Positions 19,405-29,927 of a stretch of DNA of 58,027 nucleotides are shown piece by piece. The position numbers were made by a program, and so were the translations under genes. Origin of the DNA: Rozella allomycis CSF55 (lineage: Eukaryota; Rozellomycota); assembly GCA_000442015.1 (NCBI GenBank), contig KE561064.1:1-58027 (forward strand). Direction: 5' to 3'. The first letter of the stretch is position 1, and each line of letters opens with the position of its first letter. The notes under the pieces are model-generated. The model was not told where the DNA came from, did not search any database, and worked only from the letters and a program-made list of their open reading frames with translations.

Positions 19405-20709
19405 ATGGATTTCATCATTCAAGATGGATCCCCTTTAGAAAACGCTTTGGGGTTTAAAGAGAATGTCCAAGCTGCAGATTTTAAATTTTTCAAATATTCC
19501 TCACGCTATTCGGAATTCTTGAATGAGTGGTTTAGGATTCTCATAACCACATTAGTAAATTTTTTATTATTCGGAGATAAGTAAGACGAAACGTGCCATG
19601 ATATAATAGTTTAAAAGTTATATATTTGGCTATGTTTGCTCTCTATGTACTTGTCTTTTTATGTCGAAACTTTCTGATCGTTTTGCTTGGTTCTCCTATC
19701 CTTTGGATATGTAGTTTTACATTATTGGCGAGAATACAGTACTGGATCTGCATTTCTACTATTAATTCATTGAATAGGCATTTGTTAATATTACGTCGCT
19801 TTGTTAAAAAGACAGAGAATTTAGATTTCCATTCGTCTTCACGTGCATCGTATGTAAAAAATTGGCTGAAAGATTTTTCTGATTTCGAAATAGAATCTTC
19901 AAAAATTATCAAAGACTTTCACGAATGTTTTATGGATAAAGAGGATTTATCCGAGTTGTTTCATATTTTGAGATTTAACGCGCTAGCCTGTAAAATGGTA
20001 TCAAAATGCTTATTCTCAATTCTATTTTGCAAAACCTTAAATTTGTGGACACAAGGTATTAACTATCAGCTAATTTGAGAAAGGCATGCCCAAAATTGTC
20101 GATTGCGTCTCAAATGAATTCCCCTTGAAAACCAAGTTTAGCCCCGAACGCCAGTTAAAATTACGCCTATTAAATTTAATCGAAGATATTCAAATATCAA
20201 TTAAAATCGGACTTGAAGAAAATGTAGTACATGAAAGGCTGGATTCAGTCCGCGAACAATGCCAGTCGCTAGTGTTGTGCTTGGAGAGTTTAAAAAAGAT
20301 AAAAGAAAAAGAGTATCATCCTGATAAATTGCATTGCATGAAGGAAGGAAGTGAAAAAATTAACGAGTCAAACCTAACAGAGTCTATTGACGAAATCGAT
20401 TCAGAAAATGAAATTCAAATAAAAAGAAATGAATCAAATGACATTGAAGATTTGAATGCTATATTAAAGCCTCCAATACCAGTTTTAGTTTCTCAGAACG
20501 AAGAGCAAATTCATAGACTTGAAACGATACCCAAAGTATATACTTTCATTTAGCTAAATTAGCTAACGAGACAAGAAAGAATTGCTAAAGCAAGAGAAGA
20601 GCGTCAAGAAGAATTGAAAAAGCAAGAATTGTTGAGTCTAAATATGGACATTGTCAGAGAGTTAAAAATGTCTCAATTTTCTAAAATACGAACGCGGTTA
20701 GCAGAGTAA
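19405..20709 (+). CDS. two-TM membrane protein, possibly vezatin/Inp2-like
   Basis: 406 aa from exons 19405-19580, 19610-20055, 20084-20535 and 20563-20709 (introns 29, 28, 27 nt). One TM region lies near the end of exon 1 (ILITTLVNFLLF), two more in exon 2 (LYVLVFLCRNFLIVLL, SPILWICSFTLLA). The rest is cytosolic helix, with an acidic middle and a charged C-terminal coiled coil (ARQERIAK-type: RQERIAKAREERQEELKKQ). The layout resembles vezatin and the myosin-binding peroxisome protein Inp2, but motif support is weak. The ATG at 19405 starts a polar leader. Confidence 0.6.
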
Positions 20710-20816
20710 ATAAATAGCAATCTAGAAAAGAAATGATTAATAAATTTATATCAATTAACGAGACGTCGTATTTTTAGAAAGCAAAGTCTCGGAGAAATAT
20801 CTCTACAAGTACAGTA

Positions 20817-21743
20817 ATGCGAACAACATCTTTCTCCATACTTGCGTTATTTTTCTCCAAAGCTCAATTACAGCAAATTGTGTACCCTACAGATGTAATA
20901 AGTGCCCATATGGCATTACCGGCTTCTACTTTCGCTCCTAACGCGAAGGGCCTTTTTAGCAGTTGCTTGACGTTCAATAAGCTAGCCCTGACATTTGATG
21001 ACGGGCCTGATCCGTAAGAAATAGTTATTATTTTAACCAGAACAACTACTCCGCTAATATTAGACTACCTCAAAACCTCAAGTCTCAAGGCCAATTTCAT
21101 GGTTCAAGGCAGTCTAGCCAAGCAATATCCCGACATTGTGAAGAGAATTGTGAATGAAGGTCATTTTATAGCAAGTCACGGATGGAACCACACTAATTAC
21201 ATGACGCTATCCTCAGCCGCCATCATCAGCGACCTCACTGCGGCAAAGCAAGCAATTTCTAGTGCATCAGGTGTAGAAGTTGCGTTTTTCAGGTTCCCAT
21301 ATGACAACTACAATGACACTTTGGTTGATCTCGTAGCCAGCCAGCATTACGCAATAGTGATGCACAACGTAGATTCCCTGGATGATCAGTACTGGAACGC
21401 TGCACAAACAACAACCGAAGTCATGACTGCTGTTGAGAAACTGGGAGTTCTAGGGCCCGTCATTCGAATGCACGACACCGTAATTGAAACTGCGAATACA
21501 CTGCCTGGACTTGTGCCGCAACTGATCGGCAAGGGATACAAGTTTGTTAAAATTGATGAATGCATTGGATTGGCTAACAGCACTGTGACGAATACTTCTT
21601 TATTGCCACCTGCACCAGCGCCTACAACTGCGGCACCAGTGCAACATGAGAGCAACAAGGTTATTACTAATTCGGCGGCATCGTATACGCTTTATGGAAC
21701 GACTATTGCTTTTGCAATGTTCGCGGCATACCTCTTTATGTAA
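20817..21743 (+). CDS. chitin deacetylase, predicted GPI-anchored
   Basis: 299 aa from exons 20817-21013 and 21041-21743 (27-nt intron). N-terminal secretion signal (TTSFSILALFFSKAQ), then NodB domain: LALTFDDGPDP, ASHGWNHTNY (metal His pair), FFRFPYDNYN, HNVDSLDDQYW and VIRMHDTV with the catalytic His kept. A Pro/Ala/Thr-rich linker (PPAPAPTTAAP) and a C-terminal hydrophobic tail (YGTTIAFAMFAAYLFM) suggest a GPI anchor. It should convert chitin to chitosan at the cell surface, in wall or cyst formation. Arg replaces a hydrophobic residue just before MHD. The GC content is visibly higher than in neighbours. Confidence 0.9.
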
Positions 21744-22011
21744 ATAAACTATTGAAGTGACTACATTATATCATATTTTCCTTTTCATGGAGCAGATGGA
21801 GACGATAAAGACAGATGAAGACTTTGCGGTTTTTAAGGACTCTGAGGTGTAGTAGATTGGACTCGTGACTGTAAGTTTGATGGATGATATTTCTAGTTAT
21901 ATTTCATATGGGCCGACCCCCAGTGCCCCCCTCTGCGCCACAATTTGATTTTTTGAGCTCAAAAGCAAGGACATGAAACTTATTATTAAAAATAGAATCG
22001 TTGTGTTCACT

Positions 22012-22136
22012 GGGTAAAAGTGAAGATCAGGGGAGCCAGGTATGAGCTTATTTTCCCGCCNAAAAATTAAAATTTTATCCTGGTTCTCCATACCTGCCAC
22101 GCATAGCTTTTCACTTTGATTTATTGAGATTGTGTA
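22012..22136. repeat. transposon end fragment, joined at an N
   Basis: GTGAAGATCAGGGGAGCC at 22020-22037 recurs at 22753-22770 and 24400-24417, and inverted (one base different) at 25800-25817. An N at 22061 marks an assembly join inside this fragment. The right part (tggttctccatacctgcc, ttttcacttt) looks like a degenerate inverted copy of the same end. Confidence 0.6.
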
Positions 22137-22200
22137 AATCCATGTATCCTCAAGCTAATTTACCATCTGGGGATGTATAAAGGAACATTTCACTGCCACG

Positions 22201-22701
22201 TTGCCCCAAGAGGGCTATAAAAGATCTATGGAAGCGTTAAGACAATATATGTGTTACATGCGAGACGTTGAGCACCTACGACTTGAAGGAATTACTCCTC
22301 CTTATTTAAATTGTCCTGCTTGCATAGTTGATGGAAGATGTATCGTTAAATTTTTTGATGGTAATTTTACTGCGAAGCGTTATTGTGGGGTTGCGACAGG
22401 ACCAATTAATAAACTCTTGATAGATAATGGATATTTTAAAGATGTTGGAGATTTAAGCTTTAATACATCATCAAGTAATGCATCCTGTTCTCATTTCATC
22501 GCTGGAAATAATGTATCCAAAAATAATCCAATATGCGACGTTTCCGGTATCTTTGGCTCAATTTGTTTTCCCGGATTTCCATTTCGTTTTCATAATATTG
22601 AAAGAGGAGAGGGTTTGAAATATGCCATGTCTTTGCTCACGAGTTTGAAGTACGAATTCAAGCAATCTCCAATTGTTGAGAGGCCTCGTTGTTCCCTTTA
22701 A
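22201..22701 (+). pseudogene. KDZ-family transposase fragment
   Basis: 166 codons without ATG at the true start. LNCPACIVDGRC, FFDGNFTAKR, GVATGP and ICDVSGIFGSICFPGFP followed by a GEGLKYAMSLL helix match the Kyakuja-Dileera-Zisupton transposase core (metal-binding DDE nuclease of large eukaryotic DNA transposons). It is truncated on both sides, so inactive. Adjacent Merlin-type end repeats belong to another element. Confidence 0.7.
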
Positions 22702-22752
22702 ACATGGCATAAAATTTTTACATGTAAGCAAGCGCTATTTGTTTTGGTAAAA

Positions 22753-22770
22753 GTGAAGATCAGGGGAGCC
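22753..22770. repeat. Merlin-like terminal repeat, left copy
   Basis: GTGAAGATCAGGGGAGCC, preceded by ggtaaaa. It faces the inverted copy at 25800-25817. It lies 145 bp beyond the C-terminal end of the Merlin transposase fragment at 22915, the expected place for a terminal inverted repeat. Confidence 0.55.
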
Positions 22771-22914
22771 AGGTATGAGCATATTTTCCCGCCATTTTTA
22801 ACAGCCAATAGGAATGCTCGTCATTAACTTGCGCGCCAAAATTTGAAAAAGGAAATTTCGAAAAGTACCAACTTAGGCGCCAAAATTTGAATCTGAAATT
22901 TCCTGAAAAATAAT

Positions 22915-23175
22915 TTATTGATTTAGTTGATATTTAGCAGCGATATGTCGTACCATAAAAGAGAAAGTGCTTACAAACTTCTTCCTGTACATGAACTCAT
23001 ATAAATACTCTTCCAAATGTATTCTTGTGTTAGTTCCTTTCATTTTTAACATTCTCTTAACATTTTTCCAACTATTTTCAATATTTTGAGTGTGAACGTT
23101 TGGATCTAAGGGAGAAACAAAGTTTTGAGAGTGATTTACTGTTTGATGCTCATAATCCATGTCCAGTGCCCGTAT
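22915..23175 (-). pseudogene. Merlin (IS1016/ISXO2-like) transposase, C-terminal fragment
   Basis: Reads ALDMDYEHQTVNHSQNFVSP, then LDPNVHTQNIENSWKNVKRM, the typical second half of the DDE domain of Merlin and ISXO2-like transposases (NHS...F-x-P, HTxNIExxW). The 5' part is cut by the N at 23176. Related pieces follow at 24418-25662. Confidence 0.75.
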
Positions 23176-23206
23176 NCAAACATCCGAAGTCATTGCGTCT
23201 CAAATC

Positions 23207-23640
23207 ATGAAAGTCATCGAAGAACTGGAAACTGATAAATCCATTTCAGTGGTCACCGACAATGCATCAAAGAGGCATATTTGCCAATGGGCGCGCCGCA
23301 CATGTAATGAATCTTCTTATTAAAGATGTCTGTGAATTGGAAGACTAACATGAAACGCTTGCGGAAGTACAATATGTTTGCAAATTTGTAAGGGACCATC
23401 ATGTGTTAGCAAAATTTAATGAATTCTGGATAGAATACAAAATCCAACGGCATCTTGTTAATTCTGTTCCAAATCGATGGTACTCCCAGTACAATTCATG
23501 TAACAATTTGTTGAAAGCAAAATACGCAATATCATTGTTAAGTGAGGAAAATGACATTCTTGGTAGCATTACCGCGAAGGATAAAGTGGAGAAGTTTAGA
23601 GACATTATCGCGGATCATTCTTTCTGAATCAACGTTAAAG
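23207..23640 (+). pseudogene. hAT-type transposase relic
   Basis: In broken frames: SISVVTDNASK, then MNLLIKDVCELED, FVRDHHVLAKFNEFW and VPNRWYSQYNSCNNLLKAK. The VTDNAS motif, the AH-x-NL-x-KD pattern and the RW-SQ segment fit hAT/DUF659-like transposases. Stop codons and frame changes show it is dead. Confidence 0.6.
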
Positions 23641-24399
23641 AATTTTTAAAAGTATTAACATGTCCGACAACATTGATTGGAAAATTTGAAACGATGGCAG
23701 TGATTTATCGCTTGTGTACTCCAAGTTTATGTACCTGACACATGAATGGAAAACAATGCCTGATCTGAAAAGGTAGAAAAACTTGCATTTATCTATATTA
23801 ATCAATATCGTTTAGACAGTATGGACTCACGAGACTACATTGGTAAAAATGATTCAATGAGCGAAGAAGACTGAAGAGAAACACCACTTAATTAATATAT
23901 TTACTTACTTACTCACTTACCGGTATACTTACAGGTACTTACGGTAACTTACCGTATAGTAAATCTTACTTACCAAATTTGCGAGGGCTCTCAAAATAAA
24001 TTTGCGCACAATTTGCGACGAATTTTGCGAAAGGGTTTTTGAATTACAGATTTCGGAATTCTCGTACTTTTCGTTTTTTGTACTCCTTTCAAAACGCAAA
24101 AAATTAGAATAAATAGACAGTTTAATCTTATAAGAAGTCGCCGTCTGACAAGTCATTGCTTAGATCGTCCAAACCAAAGTTCGTGGACGAAACTTTACGC
24201 AAAAAACCCAAGATGGTGACTTTTAGAGAGTCTTAGTTTCCCAATGATACCTTGGAGTACATTTATTTATGTTTTGAAGATTGCTATGAAGTTTTGGCTC
24301 AGTCGCCTAACAAATAAACGAGCAGTACTGGGTCTGCTATCGTCGCACGAGAATAACTCGAATAAGAAAGGTCTTTTTTAAAAAAAAACTAAGGTAAAC
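23641..24399. other. non-coding transposon-derived sequence with an ACTT/TTAC microsatellite
   Basis: No supported ORF. Around 23898-23970 the sequence is a degenerate run of acttactt/cttacc units. It ends at the Merlin-type end repeat at 24400. Confidence 0.4.
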
Positions 24400-25662
24400 G
24401 TGAAGATCAGGGGAGCCGTTCCTTCCATTTTTAACATTCTCTTAACATTTTTTTAACTATTTTCAATATTTTTGTGTGAACGTTTGGATCTAAGGGAGAA
24501 ACAAAGTTGTGAGAGTGATTTACTGTTTGATGCTCATAATCCATGTCCAGTGCCCGTATGTCATGATATCCAGCCAATTCATCGGACAAAATTCTCTGTA
24601 CCCTTCTTATTTTTTGTTTTATAAGATCAGTGAGTGTGGCGGCGGTTCTGTCGGGCACAATTGAGTAAAACGTATTAGTTTCATTACCTTGTGCATTTCT
24701 CTCTATTCCACCAAAACCAATAAGGCTTCCACTAATCTTCCGCGGTCGTATTTACGTTTAGCGATAAGCGCTTCGTCTATCTCAACAATCATGCCATAAC
24801 CACCTATTTGATGATTTGGCTCGTGGGTTTAAATGGATATNGAAAAATAATTTATTGATTTAGTTGATATTTAGCAGCGATATGTCGTACCATAAAGGAG
24901 AAAGTGCTTACAAACTTCTTCCTATACATGAATTCATATAAATACTCTTCCAAATGCTTTCTAGTGTTAGTTCCTTTCATCTTTAACATTCTCTTAACAT
25001 TCTTCCAACTATTTTCAATATTTTGAGTGTGAACGTTTGGATCTAAGGGAGAAACAAAATTTTGAGAGNGATAAGCGCTTCGTCTATTTCAACAATCTTG
25101 CCATAACCACCTATTTGATGATTTGGCTCGTGGGTTTGGAAGTAATAAATGGTTATTTCGCGGCAAAAACGATACCAATCAATCACTGTCTTCTCCGAAA
25201 CGTTCAATTCTCTTGCGGTGCATCCCACAGTAGCCTTAGTGCTCCATTTGTAAATAAGCAGAATAATGGTTCTTAATGACAAGCGAGAATGTTCAAAGAA
25301 TGTACCCTGTCTTAATGACACTTTTAGCATTTCCATNAATAAGGGCTTCGTCTATTTCCACAATCTTGCCATAACCACCTATTTGATGATTTGGCTCGTA
25401 AGTTTGAAAGTAATAAATGGTTATTTCGCGGCAAAAGCGATACCAATCAATCACTGTTTTCTCCGAAACCTTCAATTCTCTTGCTGTGCATCCTACAGTA
25501 GCCTTGGTGCTCCATTTGTAAATAAGCAGAATAATTGTCCTTAATGACAAACGAGAATGTTCAAAGAATGTACCTTGTCTTAAGGACACTTTTACTCTAC
25601 ACGAACGCTTCTGGCATTTCCATATTACGCCGTCTTAGCAATGGTGCTTCTTTAAAGCCATN
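24400..25662 (-). mobile_element. stack of Merlin transposase fragments joined by single Ns
   Basis: Pieces 24418-24840, 24842-25069, 25071-25336 and 25338-25662 each encode overlapping portions of one Merlin transposase: the helix-turn-helix part (SRLSLRTIILLIYKW, ARELNVSEKTVIDWYRF), the first catalytic block (GGYGKIVEIDEALI) and VPDRTAATLTDLIKQKI plus the NHS block. The Ns at 24841, 25070, 25337 and 25663 separate near-identical copies with scattered substitutions. This looks like collapsed repeat copies scaffolded side by side, not a true array. The N-terminal zinc-ribbon part (VIWKCQKRSCRVK) is just before 25600. Confidence 0.7.
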
Positions 25663-25663
25663 G

Positions 25664-25824
25664 TCCGGTATAAGGTGATAAAACCTCGGTTGTCCTTACT
25701 TCTTCATACAATTCAAGGAAGTTAATCGAAGTCAATTATCAGGGTACCCCGGTCGTTCACTGGCTCCCCTGGAACGACTTAGAAATTTCCGAAATATTTG
25801 GCTCCCCTGATCTTCAGTTTTACC
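25664..25824 (-). repeat. 5' end of a Merlin-like element with terminal repeat
   Basis: Between the N at 25663 and 25824, non-coding sequence ends with the inverted terminal repeat GGCTCCCCTGATCTTCAG (25800-25817), opposite in orientation to 22753-22770. A partial copy (ggctcccctgga) occurs at about 25769. No transposase start is intact here. Confidence 0.55.
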
Positions 25825-25940
25825 AAATCTAATCTTTATTGTTCATTAATTTTAAATCAATCTTTTCCTCTAGTCAATTTGAGTTTGTTACAAACATATA
25901 CATCAGGGAAAACCCACATCTAACAAGAGGTTTCCCGTCG

Positions 25941-27156
25941 TTAAAATGCAAGAAAGTGTTCTACCAATACTTCGGTCCCGGTTAACATGCTAAAGATTTC
26001 TTGATGTTCACCGCTGATGCATATCTCCATGCATTCTATCAGCACGCATGGAAGAGACGAAACATCATTACCCACAATACTCTGCAGTAACTACACAACT
26101 CCTTTCTCAACAATTACTCACAGCACCTCATTAAACGCCATGTGATGTGCTCATACAGAAAATAACGCAGGAAAAGTTCTATTCTCTTCCCGGTATACCT
26201 TTCCTCAGTCTCCGCCTGAGCTGGTCCGTCACTCTGACGGAATCAGTCTAAAGGCGATTTGCCCATGTACATGGCAATCGCGATTTGGAAGATCCATCCT
26301 TGCATTGTGAACTGGCTTAGGTGTGACAGTTCTCCTCAGAACTCCCGCCTTCCCAGGCTGATTCCAAAAGAATTAAGATCAGAGTGTTTATGAAAAGCGG
26401 AAACGCAATTTATAAATAAATCTAGTTTTAAAGCTTAAGTGGCTGGTTCCAGTCAATATTCCGAGTTCCAGATGACAAAAAAAACAATCCAAAACGTAGA
26501 ATCAAGAGCTGCTGGGACAGACCACACAGCTCGAAAATGTTCNTTAAAATGCAAGAAAGTGTTCTACCAATACTTCGGTCCCGGTAAACTTGCTAAAGAT
26601 TACTTGATGTTCACCGCTGATGCATATCTCCATGCATTCTATCAGCACGCATGGAAGAGACGAAACATCATTACCCACAATACTCTGGCAGTAACTACAC
26701 AACTCCTTTCTCAACAATTACTCAAAGCACCTCATAAAACGCTATGTGATGTGCTCATACAGAAAATAATGCAGGAAAAGTTCTATTCTCTTCCCGGTAT
26801 ACCTTTCCTCAGTCTCCGCCTGAGCGGTGCCGCCTCTGGTCCGTCACTCTGACGGAATCAGTCTAAAGGCGATTCGCCCATGTACATGGCAATCGCGATT
26901 TGGAAGATCCATCCTTGCATTGTGAACTGGCTTAGGTGTGACAGTTCTCCTCAGAACTCCCGCCTTCCCAGGCTGATTCCAAAAGAATTAAGATCAGAGT
27001 GTTTATGAAAAGCGGAAACGCAATTTATAAATAAATCTAGTTTTAAAGCTTAAGTGGCTGGTTCCAGTCAATATTCCGAGTTCCAGATGACAAAAAAAAC
27101 AATCCAAAACGTAGAATCAAGAGCTGCTGGGACAGACCACACAGCTCGAAAATGTT
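25941..27156. repeat. 602/613-bp direct duplication split by an N
   Basis: 25941-26542 and 26544-27156 are nearly identical, with a few substitutions and one 11-12 nt indel (about 26221 versus 26822). The first copy stops exactly at the N at 26543 and the second continues past the same point, as expected when two overlapping contigs carrying variant copies are joined. The unit has an open stretch (26544-26852, LKAPHKTLCDVLIQKIMQ) of unknown nature. Confidence 0.65.
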
Positions 27157-27812
27157 CGGGCAGCTAGTGGAAACAAGCATAGGAGAACCAACGTTTGAAA
27201 AGTATTGTCTGTCAGGCCAACTGAATTTAAGCATTGGAGATATGAAACAATCGCAACTTGAATTATTGAAATCCCAAATATTTAAAAAAAGGTTCTATAC
27301 TGGTTCCTGTCAATGTTCCGAGCCGGAACTTATCCTGGTTCCAGATGCCAAAAAAACCAATCCACAACGTAGAATCAAGAGCTGCTGGGACAGACCACAC
27401 AGCTCGAAAATGTTCGGGCAGCTAGTGGACACAAGTATAGGAGAACCAAAGTTTGAAAAGTATTGTCTTTCAGGCCAACATAATTTAAGCATTGGAGATA
27501 TGAAACAATCGCAACTTGAATTATTGAAATCCCAAATATTTATAATAAGTTCTATACATGAAATCAATGTTGTCTGGAAATAACTAGCAATAGATAGAAA
27601 TTTATCAAAATATGACACTATTATACTGATGGGTGTAATTATAACAGTTAAAATTGCTTTAAACGTTTCTCTATGCATAGTCGCTTGGAAAGCGTTGGCG
27701 CTTGGTCCACACCGTTTTCTTGTGGCTAGGCGACAACGAAAGCGTTGACAAAGGGGAAAATGTCCGAAATTATTCATCGCTGTCGGCTCCAAGCTTGGGT
27801 CTGGAACCAGCC
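27056..27812 (+). mobile_element. short element with 12-bp inverted ends and an internal repeat ORF
   Basis: GGCTGGTTCCAG at 27056-27067 and its exact inverse CTGGAACCAGCC at 27801-27812 bound 757 bp. Inside, an open frame at 27152-27583 (143 codons) contains two copies of about 60 residues (MFGQLVETSIGEP, FEKYCLSGQLNLSIGDMKQS), and the DNA repeats at about 27110-27290 and 27365-27545. The left end also occurs at 26440-26451. It could be a non-autonomous DNA element. The ORF matches nothing I know. Confidence 0.5.
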
Positions 27813-28734
27813 CCTAACTTATTAAACATTTTCAGGAAAACTTGCTTCTGTTCGTATTATAGTCTTTTTGAAATATAGAAAAGCTTGAAAAGATATTGCG
27901 TCACTCAAGATTAGCTGCTACACAATCGACGTCACCGTAGTCTCAAAATATATATCCCATTAGTCTATTGATTTTCAAATGTCTTGGTTTGCCAATAAAT
28001 ACAGTGTCACCGAATTTTTTCATAGTACCGTTAAATCTTATCTATTTAATCTGCCATTCTTGACCGATGATAATCAATTAATTTGTGACTCAATCCCCGC
28101 GTAAGAATTTTCAGGTATGCAATTTTAATAATTTCTTCTGAACATAAGCACGAACATGATGATATCCATCCTCAATATTATTTGTACGTCCATGCATTGA
28201 AGCCGTGTTTGCATATTCTTCATTATGAAATCGTCTTTATTTATTCTGACATTGAGCTAAACACTTGTCGTCAATACTCAATATGAATTCTTTAAGCATG
28301 CCTAAAATAATTGTTGTCGACTTTAGTCTATTACATCATTGTTGTTGCTATACACTTTTATTCCGTTATTCCTAAGATAATTCCCCCAGTAACAATTGTT
28401 CAAATTGTCTTTCTCATGCTGTTAAATTTCATCTTCCTCAGACATTATAATAATGCCATCAACATATATGCTACAAAAAGCATCCGTTGGTTTGCGTGCT
28501 TAAGGCAATATACCATTCAGACGTGCACTTCTTAAAACAGACATTTCCCAAATCTGATCGATATTGATTGAAGTGCGACTTCTACATTTTCGCCTCCATG
28601 CTCCGATCGGCATATATATATATATCGTTTTATNACCAAAAAATCTCGTAATAACTATATTCAAAAAAATTGAATTCTGAAGAAAACTGTTGCGTGGCGG
28701 CAAGTTTCTGACTTCGATCTGTTACCATGGACAA
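27813..28734. other. gene-poor stretch at the edge of the repeat zone
   Basis: AT-rich, only short ORFs (for example 28311-28535) without family likeness. An (AT)n run at 28614-28625 precedes an N at 28634. No RNA gene recognised. Confidence 0.4.
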
Positions 28735-29920
28735 ATGATTCTTAGTAGCAATTCCAAAAGTAACAAATTAGCAATCATTTAACTCATAGATGACGCGGCT
28801 ATTGAAACATTGATTGCATCTAAATCTGCTCCTTCAATACCTACCAAATATCGCACCCTATATATTCAACAAGAAGAAAAGAAGGCATTCAATTGTGCAG
28901 CGAAACGATTTTATGATAAGTTAGTAGGATATCAAAAAATGACATGATAGATTGATACACCAGCACCTGGATATTATGATAAACCTAATACACTGAATGT
29001 GAATATTACAGCCAGTGAGAAGGGGAATTCATCCTTTGCATCCAAAGTAATATCTATTATGATCATTAATTCAGTCGAAAAGATTTGAAACACCATCTGA
29101 CTGGTACTGGAAACGGCAGCTTGGTCCTAATAGCTACTTCCCAAAATTGCCAAAGGATATGTCAGTTATGTCGATATCCGATTCGACAACACGATGCTTC
29201 AAGCCGCCGACAAAAGTTTTTAAAAGGCAAAAAAATTATGCGTTTAAAATTTAAGAGTAGTGTCCGAACCAATTATTGAAGATGAAAAAATGACTGACGC
29301 AGAAATCCGTGAATTAACGAGCCTTAAGCCTGCAGCTGCACCACATACTAGAAAACACAAAATAAAATCAACTAATGAAGCCAAAACTGTAAAGTTAAAA
29401 AGGCTCGGATTTCAAACATCAGCTCCAAGATGTTTGGAGGAGACTGTAATGCATGTCGCGCCAGGTGAGTATTCCTTGGATGATTATTATAAAATGGATA
29501 AATATACACCTTCATTTAAATACCAAAGCGAAAGAAGGTAAATTTATGACTGTTAATTTGTCAGATCATTGATTGAAAGTTGTAATCCAGCCCCTAACAC
29601 ATATACCTTGCCATCAATATTCAATAACAAAACTGTTAAAACTGAAATAAAAAAACATAAATCAAAAGAAGATGTTATATTCCACCCATCTCAACAAAGC
29701 CCGGGACCTGGAGAGTACAATCCCGGCAAACCATATAAAAAGTCTCAATCATTAGGGATTATGTTCTCAGAGACCCCAAGAAGTACTTTTAAAATTACAG
29801 ATAAAGAAAATCAATTAGGTTTCAGTAAGTAATAGTGTGGTTTTAGAGTCAGGTTTGCCTTTGGATGATGCTTTGCATAAAAGATCATTTCATCATAACG
29901 TACAAAATAAATGGATTTAA
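28735..29920 (+). CDS. STPG1-like sperm-tail PG-rich repeat protein
   Basis: Exons 28735-28759, 28790-28923, 28951-29046, 29075-about 29252, then from 29278 to 29537, 29565-about 29827 and a last exon after a 22-nt intron to the stop at 29918-29920; introns 30, 27, 28, 25, 27 and 22 nt. Repeats with Pro-Gly-x-Tyr are visible: TPAPGYYDKP, LGPNSYFPKLP, VAPGEYSLDDY, NPAPNTYTLPS, SPGPGEYNPG. The N-terminal EEKKAFNCAAKRF and C-terminal KRSFHHNVQNKWI match both ends of animal STPG1. The frame needs one A fewer in the A7 run near 29231. STPG proteins sit on axonemal microtubules. It is convergent with NAE1, with 7 bp between stops. Confidence 0.7.
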
Positions 29921-29927
29921 GCTTTTA

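Noticed and set aside
23898-23970. Regular ACTT/TTAC units considered as a CRISPR-like or satellite array
   Set aside because: Unit of 4 nt with no spacers; a simple microsatellite.
24842-25662. Tandem array of transposase genes as a real structure
   Set aside because: Every boundary between copies is an N, so an assembly artefact is the simpler explanation.
28311-28535. ORF with hydrophobic residues near the repeat zone
   Set aside because: Composition of random AT-rich DNA, no ATG context, no neighbours in frame.
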